A stretch of 37,990 nucleotides of DNA from RZYP01 sp964386405 (GCA_964386405.1 CAYLRW010000007.1:1-37990), one strand, 5' to 3'; positions 23,924 to 33,656 are shown, counted from the first letter of the stretch. The notes: generated from the sequence alone by a model not told the origin. Translations and numbers: made by a program.

Positions 23924-23980
23924 AAAAATCAGGGTGATATGCAGCGCATAAAAGCGTTGCTATCTACCCTGATTTTTTAT
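23924..23980 (-). terminator. pyrE: Terminator of the pyr operon
   Basis: An outer stem AAAAATCAGGGT / ACCCTGATTTTT encloses a GCAGCGC/GCGTTGC hairpin, with A/T-runs on both sides. It starts about ten bases after the pyrE stop and could also catch read-through from the tRNA. Confidence 0.85.
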
Positions 23981-23989
23981 TCAAAAATA

Positions 23990-24562
23990 TTATTTGCCTG
24001 TTCTGCCGCGTTTTGTGAAAGGAACATTTTGTGCACAAAGCGGACAGCTTTCCGGTTTGAAAGTTTCGACGTTCAAATGCAGCAAAGCTTCAGTACGCAG
24101 ACCAAAATCAACCTTACCGCCGCTGCGGTCAACCAGAAGACCTATGCCAACCGGTACACCGCCGTGTTCTTTAACAACGTTCAAAACTTCGACTACGCTG
24201 CCGCCGGTAGTAACGATATCCTCAACGATCAGAACACGCGTACCCGGTTCGATATGGAAACCACGTTTCAAAGCCATCTTGCCATCTTCACGTTCTGTGA
24301 AAATTGCACGGGTACCAAGTTGTTTGCCTACCTCATGAGCAAGCAAAATACCGCCTGTCATTGGGCCTACGACGAGTTCGACATTGTCATTGGCATAACG
24401 TGCAGCAAGCTCCTTACAGAGCATTTCTGTGTATTTAGGATGCTGCAGCACATTGAACTTCTCTACATACATCGGGCTATGCAAGCCGGAGGTCAGCAAA
24501 AAATGTCCATGCAATACAGCCTGTGTTTCTTCCAATAATTTCATAACATCTTGTTCATTCAT
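23990..24562 (-). CDS. pyrE: Orotate phosphoribosyltransferase
   Basis: Fifth step of UMP synthesis: orotate plus PRPP gives orotidine 5'-phosphate. 190 residues. The PRPP-binding loop is RVLIVEDIVTTGG at about 109-121. FLLTSGLHSPMYVEK near the N-terminus is the orotate-binding part, and VVGPMTGGILLA and ALKRGFHIEPG follow. The C-terminus carries CPLCAQNVPFTKRG, a Cys pair also seen in other anaerobic Firmicute enzymes. Last gene of the operon: its start is two bases after the pyrF stop, with AGGGGTG as ribosome site. Confidence 0.96.
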   Translation of the reverse strand: MNEQDVMKLLEETQAVLHGHFLLTSGLHSPMYVEKFNVLQHPKYTEMLCKELAARYANDNVELVVGPMTGGILLAHEVGKQLGTRAIFTEREDGKMALKRGFHIEPGTRVLIVEDIVTTGGSVVEVLNVVKEHGGVPVGIGLLVDRSGGKVDFGLRTEALLHLNVETFKPESCPLCAQNVPFTKRGRTGK

Positions 24563-24564
24563 TC

Positions 24565-25281
24565 TTATACACCCCTGATTTCTGCCACGATAGCATTAGC
24601 TGCGGCAACTTTGTCTTCTGCTTGGGTAATTGGTCTGCCAACTACTATATGACTTGAACCATTTTTAAAAGCACCTGACGGCGTTGCGACCCTGCTTTGG
24701 TCGTTCAAGGCAGCCCCTGCCGGGCGTACACCTGGCGTAACGATCAGAAAATTCGGACCGCATGCTTTGCGAATTGCCTCAGCTTCCTGTGGTGAAGCAA
24801 CAACACCATCTAAACCGGACTTTTGCGCCAGCAGTGCCAACGACACTACCTGGTCAGCAATATCCTTTTGGTAACCAAGGTCTGTCCATTGCTCAACGTC
24901 CATACTGGTCAAAACAGTTACAGCGATAATTTTTGGTGCCGGCCTGTTCATTTTGGCTGCCGTTTCCTTCACGGCCTTGGCAGCTTCCGCCATCATTTTG
25001 GCACCGCCAACCGCATGAACATTCAGCATATCCGTGCCCAAAACTGTAAGCACCGACAAACTCTTAGCAACGGTATTCGGTATATCCTGCAGCTTCAAGT
25101 CAAGAAAAACGTGTTTTCGTTGTTCTTTTAAAAATTTTATTGCTTCATTGCCGGCAGCATAATATAACTCCATGCCAACTTTGTAGTAGCTGACGCTCTC
25201 ACCCAGTTCAAGAACCAACTTTTTTGCCTCTTCAAGAGTTGAAAAATCAAGCGCCACTATCAAACGGTCATCATGTTCCAT
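24565..25281 (-). CDS. pyrF: Orotidine 5'-phosphate decarboxylase
   Basis: Last step of UMP synthesis: decarboxylation of OMP. 238 residues, TIM barrel of the short bacterial class. LIVALDFSTLEEA opens the barrel. The catalytic tetrad region is FLDLKLQDIPNT (Asp61, Lys63, Asp66). The phosphate-binding end shows IVTPGVRPAG and HIVVGRPITQAED. AGAGGTG precedes the ATG at 25281. It lies 36 bp after pyrD, the longest gap inside this otherwise tightly packed operon, but no terminator is present there. Confidence 0.97.
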   Translation of the reverse strand: MEHDDRLIVALDFSTLEEAKKLVLELGESVSYYKVGMELYYAAGNEAIKFLKEQRKHVFLDLKLQDIPNTVAKSLSVLTVLGTDMLNVHAVGGAKMMAEAAKAVKETAAKMNRPAPKIIAVTVLTSMDVEQWTDLGYQKDIADQVVSLALLAQKSGLDGVVASPQEAEAIRKACGPNFLIVTPGVRPAGAALNDQSRVATPSGAFKNGSSHIVVGRPITQAEDKVAAANAIVAEIRGV

Positions 25282-25317
25282 TTTGTCACCTCTTATCAGA
25301 TTGCTTAAACAGTCAAA

Positions 25318-26244
25318 TTATTTTGGCAGTGCTAAGCCAATTATCTCCTGGATATTTTTAAATTCATGCCTATCAAGATAAGACAGCATTCCCTGACAAA
25401 TGGTTTCTGCCAGACGTGGATCACAGAAATTAGCAGTGCCCACAGCAACCGCGCTGGCTCCTGCCAGGAAAAATTCAATTGCGTCCTCAGCGTTCATGAT
25501 ACCGCCCATGCCAATAATAGGAACATTGACTTTTTGTGCTACCTGATAAACCATGCGTACGGCTACAGGCCTTACAGCCGGTCCTGACAAACCACCCATA
25601 ACGTTACCAAGGACTGGTTTACGGCGGTCTATATCAATTTTCATACCGATCAGCGTATTAATCAAGGAAAGAGCATCAGTGCCAGCTTCCTGGGCAGCCA
25701 AAGCCATTTCCACAATATCCGTGACATTAGGAGAAAGCTTCGTTATTACCATTTTCCCTGTATTAGCTTTAACCGCTCTGACAACTTCAGCAGCGCTCTC
25801 TGGGCAAGTGCCAAAGGCAATACCGCCATGCTTGACGTTTGGACAGGAAATGTTGATCTCAATCGCATGTACGCCTTCTATGTCAAGCTTTTTAGCCAGC
25901 TCACCGTATTCTTCCGGGGTTGAACCAGCTATATTAACAATTACAGGAACATCAATTTTTTGGAGTGCCGGCAAAGTATGTTCTATGAAATAATCCGAGC
26001 CGGGATTTTCCAAGCCAACACAATTCAGCATGCCTGATGGTGTCTCTACTGCTCTTTGGCCTTTATTGCCGGCACGCGGTTCCAAGGTTGTGCCTTTGAC
26101 AGTCACCGCACCAACTTTTTCCAAATCAAGAAAATCCTGAAACTCGAGGCCAAAACCAAAAGTACCGGAAGCAGTCGTAACCGGTGTTTTCATTTTCAAA
26201 CCAGCTATATCAACTGCCAGGCGATTATCGTATAAAGCTTTCAC
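25318..26244 (-). CDS. pyrD: Dihydroorotate dehydrogenase B, catalytic subunit
   Basis: Oxidises dihydroorotate to orotate with FMN. The type 1B enzyme works as a complex with PyrK and uses NAD+. 308 residues from a GTG at 26244, whose GTGA overlaps the pyrK stop, with AGGAGG upstream. The frame extends further upstream, but only inside pyrK. Motifs are VTTASGTFGFG, NCVGLENPG, EINISCPNVKHGG with the catalytic-base Cys134 that marks class 1 enzymes, and IIGMGGIMNAEDAIEF for FMN phosphate binding. The adjacent pyrK confirms class 1B, suited to a cell that couples the step to NAD rather than quinone. Confidence 0.96.
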   Translation of the reverse strand: MKALYDNRLAVDIAGLKMKTPVTTASGTFGFGLEFQDFLDLEKVGAVTVKGTTLEPRAGNKGQRAVETPSGMLNCVGLENPGSDYFIEHTLPALQKIDVPVIVNIAGSTPEEYGELAKKLDIEGVHAIEINISCPNVKHGGIAFGTCPESAAEVVRAVKANTGKMVITKLSPNVTDIVEMALAAQEAGTDALSLINTLIGMKIDIDRRKPVLGNVMGGLSGPAVRPVAVRMVYQVAQKVNVPIIGMGGIMNAEDAIEFFLAGASAVAVGTANFCDPRLAETICQGMLSYLDRHEFKNIQEIIGLALPK

Positions 26245-27011
26245 CAGTCCGTCACCTCCTGCGCCCAAAAGACCGGGCCGTCGGTACAAACTTTCAGCCT
26301 TTTGTGCACGCCTCCGCAAGAGCAGGAAAGGCAAGCACCCAATCCACAAGCCATATATTTTTCGAGTGAAATTTGGCAAGGCACTTCGAATTTCGCGGCT
26401 ACCTCAACTACAGCTTTCATCATAGGCTCAGGTCCGCACACATAGACGCAGTCATAACCGCCTTTTTGCAAAAGCTCCGGCAAAAGAGCCAATACCGTGC
26501 CTTTTTCACCCAAGCTGCCGTCATCTGTCGTTATATGAATTGCCTCGCATAAATCTTCAAAAATATCCGTCCAGAATAGTTCTTTTTCGGTTCTGCCGCC
26601 CATCAATATTTCTACTGGATGTGGGCAGAAGTTTTTGGCAAGATAAACTAAAGGTGCCAAACCTAAACCACCGCCGATAAGCAGTGGTTTTTTGGCCTGC
26701 AAATCAAATCCATGTCCCAAAGGACCGATAATACTAATTCTATCGCCGGTACAAGCGTCAGCAAGAATATGTGTTGCCTCGCCGATGATGCGATATATCA
26801 GTGTCAGAACACCCTTTTCCCGATCAACATTGGCGACTCCTAACGGACGTCTAAGCAAGGGGGCTGTATGAGTACTTGTCTGTACATTGACAAATTGCCC
26901 TGGCAAGGCCTGGCATGCAATCTCCGGAGCCAGAAAATCAATCTGCCGCACGTCTTGCGAAAGCATCTTCTGACCGATAACCTTGGCGTCTACGATAACT
27001 TTTGTCAACAA
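26241..27011 (-). CDS. pyrK: Dihydroorotate dehydrogenase B, electron transfer subunit
   Basis: A 256-residue iron-sulfur flavoprotein of the ferredoxin-NADP reductase superfamily that passes electrons from PyrD's FMN to NAD+. It shows the FAD-binding LLRRPLGVANVD, GPLGHGF, the nucleotide-binding LIGGGLGLAPL and VCGPEPMMKAV. Its C-terminal [2Fe-2S] motif, ACGLGACLSC...VC, has likely ligands Cys222, Cys227, Cys230 and Cys242. The start is a TTG at 27011 immediately after the carB stop (a second TTG follows at 27008), with GGGAGG at proper spacing. No ATG is available in frame at this end. Confidence 0.95.
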   Translation of the reverse strand: MLTKVIVDAKVIGQKMLSQDVRQIDFLAPEIACQALPGQFVNVQTSTHTAPLLRRPLGVANVDREKGVLTLIYRIIGEATHILADACTGDRISIIGPLGHGFDLQAKKPLLIGGGLGLAPLVYLAKNFCPHPVEILMGGRTEKELFWTDIFEDLCEAIHITTDDGSLGEKGTVLALLPELLQKGGYDCVYVCGPEPMMKAVVEVAAKFEVPCQISLEKYMACGLGACLSCSCGGVHKRLKVCTDGPVFWAQEVTDW

Positions 27012-30000
27012 TCATCCCTCCCAAGCTAAATCTTGAAGAGCTATAATGCTTACCATGCGGCGACGGCGCATAGCGGACATAACATGCTGCAGTTCCCTTG
27101 CTGTATCAATAGAGGTCAGACATGGTATCGCATGTTCAACAGTTGAACGCCTGATCTGGAAGCCATCACGTGCGACATCGCGCCCATGCGTCAAGGTATT
27201 GATTACCATAGCAATGCGGCCATGCTTAATATCATCAAGAATATTTGGTGTACCTTCGCTTAATTTAGTTGCAACAGTCACCTTAATGCCTTTTTCCTGC
27301 AGGAAGTTTGCCGTACCGCCGGTTGCAATTATTTCGTAGCCGAGATCAGCAAAGCCGATAGCAATTTCAGCAGCATCCGGTTTGTCCATATCAGCTACCG
27401 TAATCAAGATGGCACCTTCATTAGGTATGTTAATGCCAGAAGCTATGCAGGCTTTGTAAAGTGCACGTGAGTACTGGTAATCAATAGCCATTACCTCGCC
27501 TGTGGACTTCATCTCAGGTCCAAGTGTGATATCGACGTCGGACATCTTGTTGAAGGAGAATACCGGCGCTTTTACAGCGTAATAATCCGGGAAGAAACCA
27601 AGACCAGGTTTCAAGCCCTGTTCGCGGATGGAGTGTCCCATAGCAGCCTTCGTTGCAACATTAACCATGGCTATGCCAGTTACTTTACTCAGGAAAGGTA
27701 CGGTACGGCTGGAACGCGGATTAACCTCTATGACATATACCTGATTGTCACGCACGATGAATTGGATATTGATCATACCATGTACTTCAAGTCCCAATGC
27801 CAGTTTATTCGTGTAATCAATGATGGTTTTAATAACTTGCTCGCTAAGACTGCGTGGCGGATAAACCGCAATACTATCACCGGAGTGAACACCGGCGCGT
27901 TCGATATGTTCCATGATGCCAGGAATTAAGACATCAGTACCATCGCAGATGGCGTCAACTTCGACTTCAGTACCCATTAAATAATGGTCAACAAGCACCG
28001 GATGTTCTTTGGAAGCTTTAACTGCGTTTGTCATATAATGTCTCAGTTCGTCATCACTATAAACAATTTCCATCGCACGGCCGCCCAGAACATAGGAAGG
28101 ACGGACCATAACAGGATAACCAACATCTTTCGCTGCGTTCAAGGCACCGGTAATGTCAAAAACAGTGTGTCCTTTTGGGCGTGGGATATTGACAGCAGTC
28201 AGGAGTTCGTCAAAACGTTCCCTGTCTTCTGCTGAGTCGATGCTGTCAACGCTGGAACCAAGAATCTTGACACCGCATTTATCTAGCGGACCGGCAAGGT
28301 TGATAGCTGTTTGGCCGCCAAACTGCACAATTACGCCTTCAGGTTTTTCTTTCTCAATAATATTCAGAACGTCTTCCAGCGTTAGAGGCTCGAAATACAG
28401 GCGATCTGATGTATCGAAGTCTGTACTTACTGTTTCCGGGTTGTTATTGATAATAATGGTTTCGTAACCAAGTTCTTTCAAGGCCCAGACGGAATGTACC
28501 GAGCAATAGTCAAACTCAACGCCCTGACCGATACGGATTGGACCAGAACCAAGAACCACTACTTTCTTCTTGTCAGAGACGACAACTTCATCTTCGGTAG
28601 CATAGGTAGAGTAATAATATGGAGTGTGAGCTTCAAACTCTGCGGCACAGGTATCAACCATTTTGTAGGTTGGCACTATTCCCCATGACTTGCGCATTTC
28701 ACGTACTTCAAGAGCTGTCTTGCCTATATATTCACCGATTGTTACATCTGCAAAACCCATCTTCTTGGCTTTACGCATCAGTTCTTCCGTCATCGGTTCA
28801 TTCTTGATAACTTTTTCCATATCAACAATGTTGTGAACCTTACGCAGGAAGAAGCGGTCAATTTTGGTGATCAGATGAATTTCTTCCAACGCTTTGCCGC
28901 GGCGGAAAGCTTCAGCAATCACAAAGAAGCGTTCATCATTGACGTCCTTAATTTTAGCAAATACTTCTTCATCACTGAGGAGTTTGAGTTCAGGCATCTC
29001 CAGATGAGTCAGGCCGATTTCCAACGAACGAACAGATTTAAGCATTGCCGCTTCCATATTTCTTTCGATGGACATTACTTCACCGGTAGCCTTCATTTGG
29101 GTTCCCAGCGTTCTGTCAGCGGAAACAAATTTATCAAAAGGCCAGCGAGGTATTTTCAATACCACATAGTCCAAAGCAGGTTCAAAACAAGCAGTCGTCT
29201 TCTTGGTAACCGCGTTCTGAATCTCGTCCAGCGTATAACCAACTGCTATTTTGCTGGCAACCTTCGCGATTGGATAACCTGTTGCCTTGGATGCCAAAGC
29301 TGAAGAGCGGCTTACTCTCGGATTTACTTCTATTACAATATAACGTTCGGAATCAGGATCAAGCGCGAATTGCACATTGCAGCCGCCTTGCACGCCAAGT
29401 TCGCGCACAATATCAATTGACGCGGTACGCAGCATCTGCACTTCGCGATCATTAAGAGTCTGACAAGGAGCAACTACGATGCTGTCGCCGGTATGAACGC
29501 CAACTGGGTCAAGGTTTTCCATATTACAGATGGTAATGCAATTATCATCTGCATCACGGATTACTTCATATTCTATTTCTTTCCAGCCTGCTACACTGCG
29601 TTCAATCAGTGCCTGGCCGATAAGGCTGTATTTTAAACCTTTGTTAACTATTTCATCCAGTTCTTCTTCGTTGCTGGCAATACCGCCGCCGGTACCGCCC
29701 AAAGTATAAGCTGGTCTTACTATAAGCGGGAAGCCAACCTTATTGGCAAATTCCTTAGCTGCGCGAACTGTCTCAACGATCGCGCTTTCCGGGATCGGCT
29801 GGTTGATTTTTTCCATTGTTTCTTTGAACAATTCACGGTCTTCAGCTCTTTTGATACTTTCAATCTGAGTACCAAGCAGTTCAACATTGTATTCCGCGAG
29901 AATGCCTTTTTCATAAAGATCAATGGCCAGGTTAAGGCCCACTTGCCCGCCCAGTGTAGCCAAGAGAGCATCCGGACGTTCTTTTCTGATAACACTTTCC

Positions 30001-30221
30001 AAAAACTCGGAATTCAAAGGTTCCACGTAAACACGGTCAGCAATATTGACATCTGTCATAATTGTTGCAGGATTGCTGTTAACCAGCACTACCTCAAGAT
30101 TCTCTTCTTTAAGGGCACGGCATGCCTGCGTACCTGCATAGTCAAACTCTGCCGCCTGTCCAATGATAATCGGGCCGGAGCCGATTACGAGTACTTTTTT
30201 AACGTTTGTTTTTTTCGGCAT
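27012..30221 (-). CDS. carB: Carbamoyl-phosphate synthase large subunit
   Basis: A 1069-residue enzyme that makes carbamoyl phosphate from bicarbonate, two ATP and the ammonia supplied by CarA. It has the expected internal duplication. The first ATP-grasp half starts KKVLVIGSGPIIIGQAAEFDYAGTQA and includes RPAYTLGGTGGG. The second half starts KKVVVLGSGPIRIGQGVEFDYCSVH and includes RPSYVLGGRAM. A C-terminal MGS-like allosteric domain of about 140 residues ends the protein (AIGFADLGYEIIATGGTANFL). It is full length with no break. GGAGG lies nine bases before the ATG, and the start is one base from the carA stop. As the only carAB seen here, lying within pyr, it is probably the pyrimidine-responsive enzyme. 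Confidence 0.98.
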   Translation of the reverse strand: MPKKTNVKKVLVIGSGPIIIGQAAEFDYAGTQACRALKEENLEVVLVNSNPATIMTDVNIADRVYVEPLNSEFLESVIRKERPDALLATLGGQVGLNLAIDLYEKGILAEYNVELLGTQIESIKRAEDRELFKETMEKINQPIPESAIVETVRAAKEFANKVGFPLIVRPAYTLGGTGGGIASNEEELDEIVNKGLKYSLIGQALIERSVAGWKEIEYEVIRDADDNCITICNMENLDPVGVHTGDSIVVAPCQTLNDREVQMLRTASIDIVRELGVQGGCNVQFALDPDSERYIVIEVNPRVSRSSALASKATGYPIAKVASKIAVGYTLDEIQNAVTKKTTACFEPALDYVVLKIPRWPFDKFVSADRTLGTQMKATGEVMSIERNMEAAMLKSVRSLEIGLTHLEMPELKLLSDEEVFAKIKDVNDERFFVIAEAFRRGKALEEIHLITKIDRFFLRKVHNIVDMEKVIKNEPMTEELMRKAKKMGFADVTIGEYIGKTALEVREMRKSWGIVPTYKMVDTCAAEFEAHTPYYYSTYATEDEVVVSDKKKVVVLGSGPIRIGQGVEFDYCSVHSVWALKELGYETIIINNNPETVSTDFDTSDRLYFEPLTLEDVLNIIEKEKPEGVIVQFGGQTAINLAGPLDKCGVKILGSSVDSIDSAEDRERFDELLTAVNIPRPKGHTVFDITGALNAAKDVGYPVMVRPSYVLGGRAMEIVYSDDELRHYMTNAVKASKEHPVLVDHYLMGTEVEVDAICDGTDVLIPGIMEHIERAGVHSGDSIAVYPPRSLSEQVIKTIIDYTNKLALGLEVHGMINIQFIVRDNQVYVIEVNPRSSRTVPFLSKVTGIAMVNVATKAAMGHSIREQGLKPGLGFFPDYYAVKAPVFSFNKMSDVDITLGPEMKSTGEVMAIDYQYSRALYKACIASGINIPNEGAILITVADMDKPDAAEIAIGFADLGYEIIATGGTANFLQEKGIKVTVATKLSEGTPNILDDIKHGRIAMVINTLTHGRDVARDGFQIRRSTVEHAIPCLTSIDTARELQHVMSAMRRRRMVSIIALQDLAWEG

Positions 30222-30222
30222 C

Positions 30223-31293
30223 TCAGCATTCCTCCATCATTTTTATAAAACGTTCGAATAAATATTCATGGCCGGATGGTCCTGGTGACGCTTCCGGATG
30301 GTATTGCACTGTGAAGGTCGGGTGAGCAAGATATTTCAAACCTTCAATCGTGCCATCATTCAGTGAAATATTGGTAACTTCCACGTTGATGTTTTTCAGA
30401 GAGTCTTCAACAACTGCATAGCCATGGTTCTGTGAAGAAATTACAACTTTCTTCGCCAGAAAGTCCTTTACTGGATGGTTGATACCGCGATGACCGAAAG
30501 GCAGCTTGAAGGTATCAGCGCCATTAGCCAAAGCCATGACCTGATGTCCCATGCAGATACCGAAAATTGGCTTTTTGCCCATCATTTTTTTAACATTTTC
30601 AACAACAGAGCCAAGGTCTTTCGGATCTCCAGGCCCATTGGACAAAAAGATCCCATCCGGGTTAAATGCCAGTATCTTTTCTGCCGAGGTGAACGCAGGG
30701 AAAACAGTCAAGCGGCAGTCAAAATGTACCAGTGAAGTCAGGATATGTCTTTTAATACCAAGGTCAAGCACTGCGACATGATGTTTGCCTTCACCCATGG
30801 TATAAATCTCCGGAGTTGAAACCTTAGCAACTTGATCATGTTCTTCAGGAGTTGCCAGAAGTTTCTCCACTTCTTCCTGCGGCATGTCAGCAGGTACAAT
30901 CACACCTGCCAGGGTTCCATGTTGGCGAATTATACGGGTAATTGCCCTGGTATCTACACCGGTTAATACCGGTATATCATTTCGCTCCAAAAAAGCAGGT
31001 AAAGATTCTTCGCTGCGCCAGTTACTCGGTTCATCACAGAGTTCACTGACTATCAAACCCTGATACCAACATCTGTCTGACTGGTTAAACATTGAGTTAC
31101 AGCCATAATTACCTACCAACGGATAGGTAAGAACTACAATCTGGTCACAAAACGAAGGATCTGTCATGGTTTCCTGATAGCCGCTCATACCGGTAGTAAA
31201 AACGACTTCGCCAACAGCATTACGCTTGCCATACAAATCGCCTTCGAATACGCTACCGTCTTTAAGCACTAACTTTCCTTTTATCTTGTGCAT
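30223..31293 (-). CDS. carA: Carbamoyl-phosphate synthase small subunit
   Basis: A 356-residue glutamine amidotransferase subunit that supplies ammonia to CarB. The N-terminal CarA-specific domain (LVLKDGSVFEGDLYG, VVFTTGMSGYQETMTDPSF) is followed by a class I GATase domain with the FLSNGPGDP oxyanion segment, the nucleophile in GICMGHQ (about residue 245), and the His-Glu pair in QYHPEASPGP. The reading frame overlaps the 3' end of pyrC by 13 bases, indicating translational coupling. The ATG at 31293 is preceded by GAGATGGTG. Confidence 0.97.
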   Translation of the reverse strand: MHKIKGKLVLKDGSVFEGDLYGKRNAVGEVVFTTGMSGYQETMTDPSFCDQIVVLTYPLVGNYGCNSMFNQSDRCWYQGLIVSELCDEPSNWRSEESLPAFLERNDIPVLTGVDTRAITRIIRQHGTLAGVIVPADMPQEEVEKLLATPEEHDQVAKVSTPEIYTMGEGKHHVAVLDLGIKRHILTSLVHFDCRLTVFPAFTSAEKILAFNPDGIFLSNGPGDPKDLGSVVENVKKMMGKKPIFGICMGHQVMALANGADTFKLPFGHRGINHPVKDFLAKKVVISSQNHGYAVVEDSLKNINVEVTNISLNDGTIEGLKYLAHPTFTVQYHPEASPGPSGHEYLFERFIKMMEEC

Positions 31294-32573
31294 ACTACAC
31301 CATCTCTCATCACAAATTTACCTGCTACCATAGTCGCCACTGCCTTGCCTTTGCAAGACTTTCCTTCAAACGGAGTAAGCTTGCCGCGTGTATAAAATTT
31401 CACACTGTCAACAATCCATTCCTTATTTAAGTCGATTATAGTTACATCTGCCGGTTTGCCAACTTTTAAACTTCCAGCATTTAATGAAAAAATATTCGCA
31501 GGTTCAGTACTCATTTTACCAATAATTTCATCAATTGTGAATAGGTTCGTATGATAAAGTTCTGTTAAGATTACACCAAGTGATGTTTCCAACCCGCAGA
31601 ACCCGCATGGTGCATAGCGGAATTCAACATCTTTTTCTTCCGGCGCATGTGGAGCATGGTCTGTTACTATTGCGTCGACCGTACCGTCTTTCAGTGCTGC
31701 GCGAATTGCTTCAACATGATCTTTGGAGCGCAATGGTGGAGAGACACGCGTTGCAGTATTATAATCTGCGCAGGCTTCATCCGTGAGCGTCAGATGATGT
31801 ACGGTTGCTTCACAAGTTACCGGTATGCCGCGCTTTTTAGCCTGACGAATCAGCTCAATAGCACCTTTGCTGGCTACATGTGCGATATGAACATGTGTTC
31901 CTGTATACTCAGCGACCAGAATATCCCTTGCCACCGCAACATCTTCAGCAAGTGCGGGTATGCCAGGTACGCCGATGCGGGCGGAAACGACACCCTCGTG
32001 CATATAGCCGTCGCTGCTAAGTTCATGGTCAATTGAGTGCGAGATCAATATTTTGTCGAAAGCGGAGATATATTCTGCCGCCAGGGTAAAGGTCCTTGTG
32101 CTGCTTACATAGTGTCCATCGTCAGAAAAGGCCATCGCGCCTTTCTGTGCCATATCGCCCATTTCGGCAAGTTCTTTACCCTCCAAACCTTTAGTGATAG
32201 CACCAACTACTTCTACATGTACGTAGCCTTCGCGTGCTGCACGATCCTTAATCCCGGAAACCATTATGGAACTATCAACTACAGGTTTGGTGTTTGGCAT
32301 ACAAGCTATTGTCGTAACACCGCCAGCGGCCGCAGCCATCGTACCTGTAACAATATCTTCTTTAGCTTCCAGACCAGGTTCACGCAGATGCGTATGTACA
32401 TCAACAAGTCCAGGTGTAACAAGAAGACCTTTTGCATCATATGTTTCATCAGCTTTTTCCGTAATTTTCTTCTCGATGGCTTTCACAACACCATCTTCAA
32501 TTAATAAATCCATTACCGCGTCTATATTTTGGCTTGGATCAACAATTCTGCCGTTTTTAATCAATGTTTTCAA
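31281..32573 (-). CDS. pyrC: Dihydroorotase
   Basis: A 430-residue zinc-dependent cyclic amidohydrolase that closes carbamoyl aspartate to dihydroorotate. It is a class I type with VDVHTHLREPGLEAKED (metal ligands His60 and His62), CMPNTKPVVD, SHSIDHEL, HIAHVASKGAIELI and the catalytic Asp in VTDHAPHAPEEK. The start is TTG at 32573, overlapping the pyrB 3' end by 17 bases, with GGGGG eight bases upstream. The overlap with both neighbours suggests coupled translation of pyrB, pyrC and carA. Confidence 0.96.
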   Translation of the reverse strand: MKTLIKNGRIVDPSQNIDAVMDLLIEDGVVKAIEKKITEKADETYDAKGLLVTPGLVDVHTHLREPGLEAKEDIVTGTMAAAAGGVTTIACMPNTKPVVDSSIMVSGIKDRAAREGYVHVEVVGAITKGLEGKELAEMGDMAQKGAMAFSDDGHYVSSTRTFTLAAEYISAFDKILISHSIDHELSSDGYMHEGVVSARIGVPGIPALAEDVAVARDILVAEYTGTHVHIAHVASKGAIELIRQAKKRGIPVTCEATVHHLTLTDEACADYNTATRVSPPLRSKDHVEAIRAALKDGTVDAIVTDHAPHAPEEKDVEFRYAPCGFCGLETSLGVILTELYHTNLFTIDEIIGKMSTEPANIFSLNAGSLKVGKPADVTIIDLNKEWIVDSVKFYTRGKLTPFEGKSCKGKAVATMVAGKFVMRDGVVCTR

Positions 32574-33513
32574 TTTTCTTGCCCCCTGTCAAAGTCAAAA
32601 ATAACAACGCCATACGTACTGCTACACCGTTCTCTACTTCGTCTCTTATCGCCGCGTTATCGCAATAACCGACTTCCCAGGAAATTTCAAGCCCTCTGTT
32701 CATCGGGCCAGGATGCAGAACTGTTACATCCGGTTTTGCCAGCTTCAGTTTTTGCTCATTGATGCCGAAAATGCGGGCATACTCACGTGGTGTCGGGAAC
32801 AAACCGCTTTTTTGGCGTTCCAGTTGAATACGCAGGATGTCTACAACATCGGCACCTTCTATAGCCTCTTCGACACGTTTATGCACCGTTACACCCAACT
32901 GCTCAATACCGTAAGGAATCAGCGTCTTTGGACCAGCCACATGTACATCGGCACCTAATTTCGTCCAGGCTGCGATATTGCTTCTGGCTACGCGGCTATA
33001 TAGGATATCACCAATAATAGCCATCTTAAGTCCTTTGAAGTTTTTGCCCTGCTCCCTGATGGTAAACATGTCGAGCAAACCTTGTGTCGGATGCGCATGG
33101 GCACCATCACCGGCATTAATGACAACTGCGTCAGAAATTTTTGCAGCGTAAGCAGCCGCGCCTTCTACCGGATGCCTCATTACTATGGCATCACAAGCCA
33201 TCGACTGTACTGTCAGGATGGTATCACGCAGGCATTCGCCCTTGGTGACGCTGGAACCGGAAGTTGTGATATTGACAACATCAGCACCCAGATACTTGCC
33301 CGCTAATTCAAAAGACGTTCTCGTTCTGGTACTTGCTTCATAGAACAGGTTAATAATTGACTTACCTCTTAAGGAAGGAACTTTTTTGATGTCCCTCTTC
33401 ATGATTTTTTTCATTTCTGTTGCTGTCTGCATAACCAACTCATATTCTTCCACGCTCATCGATGCCAGGTCCAAGATATCCCTACCGGAGAGTGATACGT
33501 TTGCTTTTGCCAT
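32557..33513 (-). CDS. pyrB: Aspartate carbamoyltransferase catalytic chain
   Basis: A 318-residue transcarbamylase and first gene of the pyr operon. It joins carbamoyl phosphate and aspartate. The carbamoyl-phosphate loop is FYEASTRTRTSFE (STRTRTS at 61-67), with MRHPVEGAA, HAHPTQGLLDMFTI and the aspartate-binding HPGPMNRGLEI. No pyrI regulatory chain lies next to it, so it is likely the unregulated Bacillus-type trimer, with control at the RNA level by the leader. TTGGAGG lies eight bases before the ATG at 33513, downstream of two terminators. Confidence 0.97.
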   Translation of the reverse strand: MAKANVSLSGRDILDLASMSVEEYELVMQTATEMKKIMKRDIKKVPSLRGKSIINLFYEASTRTRTSFELAGKYLGADVVNITTSGSSVTKGECLRDTILTVQSMACDAIVMRHPVEGAAAYAAKISDAVVINAGDGAHAHPTQGLLDMFTIREQGKNFKGLKMAIIGDILYSRVARSNIAAWTKLGADVHVAGPKTLIPYGIEQLGVTVHKRVEEAIEGADVVDILRIQLERQKSGLFPTPREYARIFGINEQKLKLAKPDVTVLHPGPMNRGLEISWEVGYCDNAAIRDEVENGVAVRMALLFLTLTGGKKIENID

Positions 33514-33541
33514 TTTCTTACCTCCAACACAAATTTTACTT

Positions 33542-33576
33542 CAAAAAAAACACCTATAGCCAAGAGCAATAGGTGT
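33542..33576 (-). terminator. pyr attenuator terminator 2
   Basis: On the minus strand ACACCTAT / ATAGGTGT form an eight-bp stem (33550-33557 with 33569-33576), followed by a run of eight U. It lies about 29 bases before the pyrB start and pairs with the PyrR-loop-like element at 33621-33636. Confidence 0.85.
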
Positions 33577-33620
33577 AATTATAACAATGATGACGCTTGT
33601 ACTTGTTACAACACTCTTAC

Positions 33621-33636
33621 TGATCTCTCTGAATCA
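33621..33636 (-). promoter_or_regulatory. Second PyrR-binding-loop-like element
   Basis: TGATTCAGAGAGATCA forms a four-bp stem with an eight-base loop, TCAGAGAG. Compared with element 1 (TAGTCCTGTGAGACTA), the stem bases change in compensating pairs while the loop keeps the purine-rich GNGAG core of the PyrR consensus. Both are followed by GTAAG. It precedes terminator 2. Confidence 0.6.
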
Positions 33637-33656
33637 CTTAAAGACGTGAGGTACAC

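Noticed and set aside
26245..26379. N-terminal extension of pyrD inside pyrK
   Set aside because: It is an out-of-frame reading of the conserved PyrK iron-sulfur region. GTG at 26244 with AGGAGG gives the normal PyrD type 1B length.
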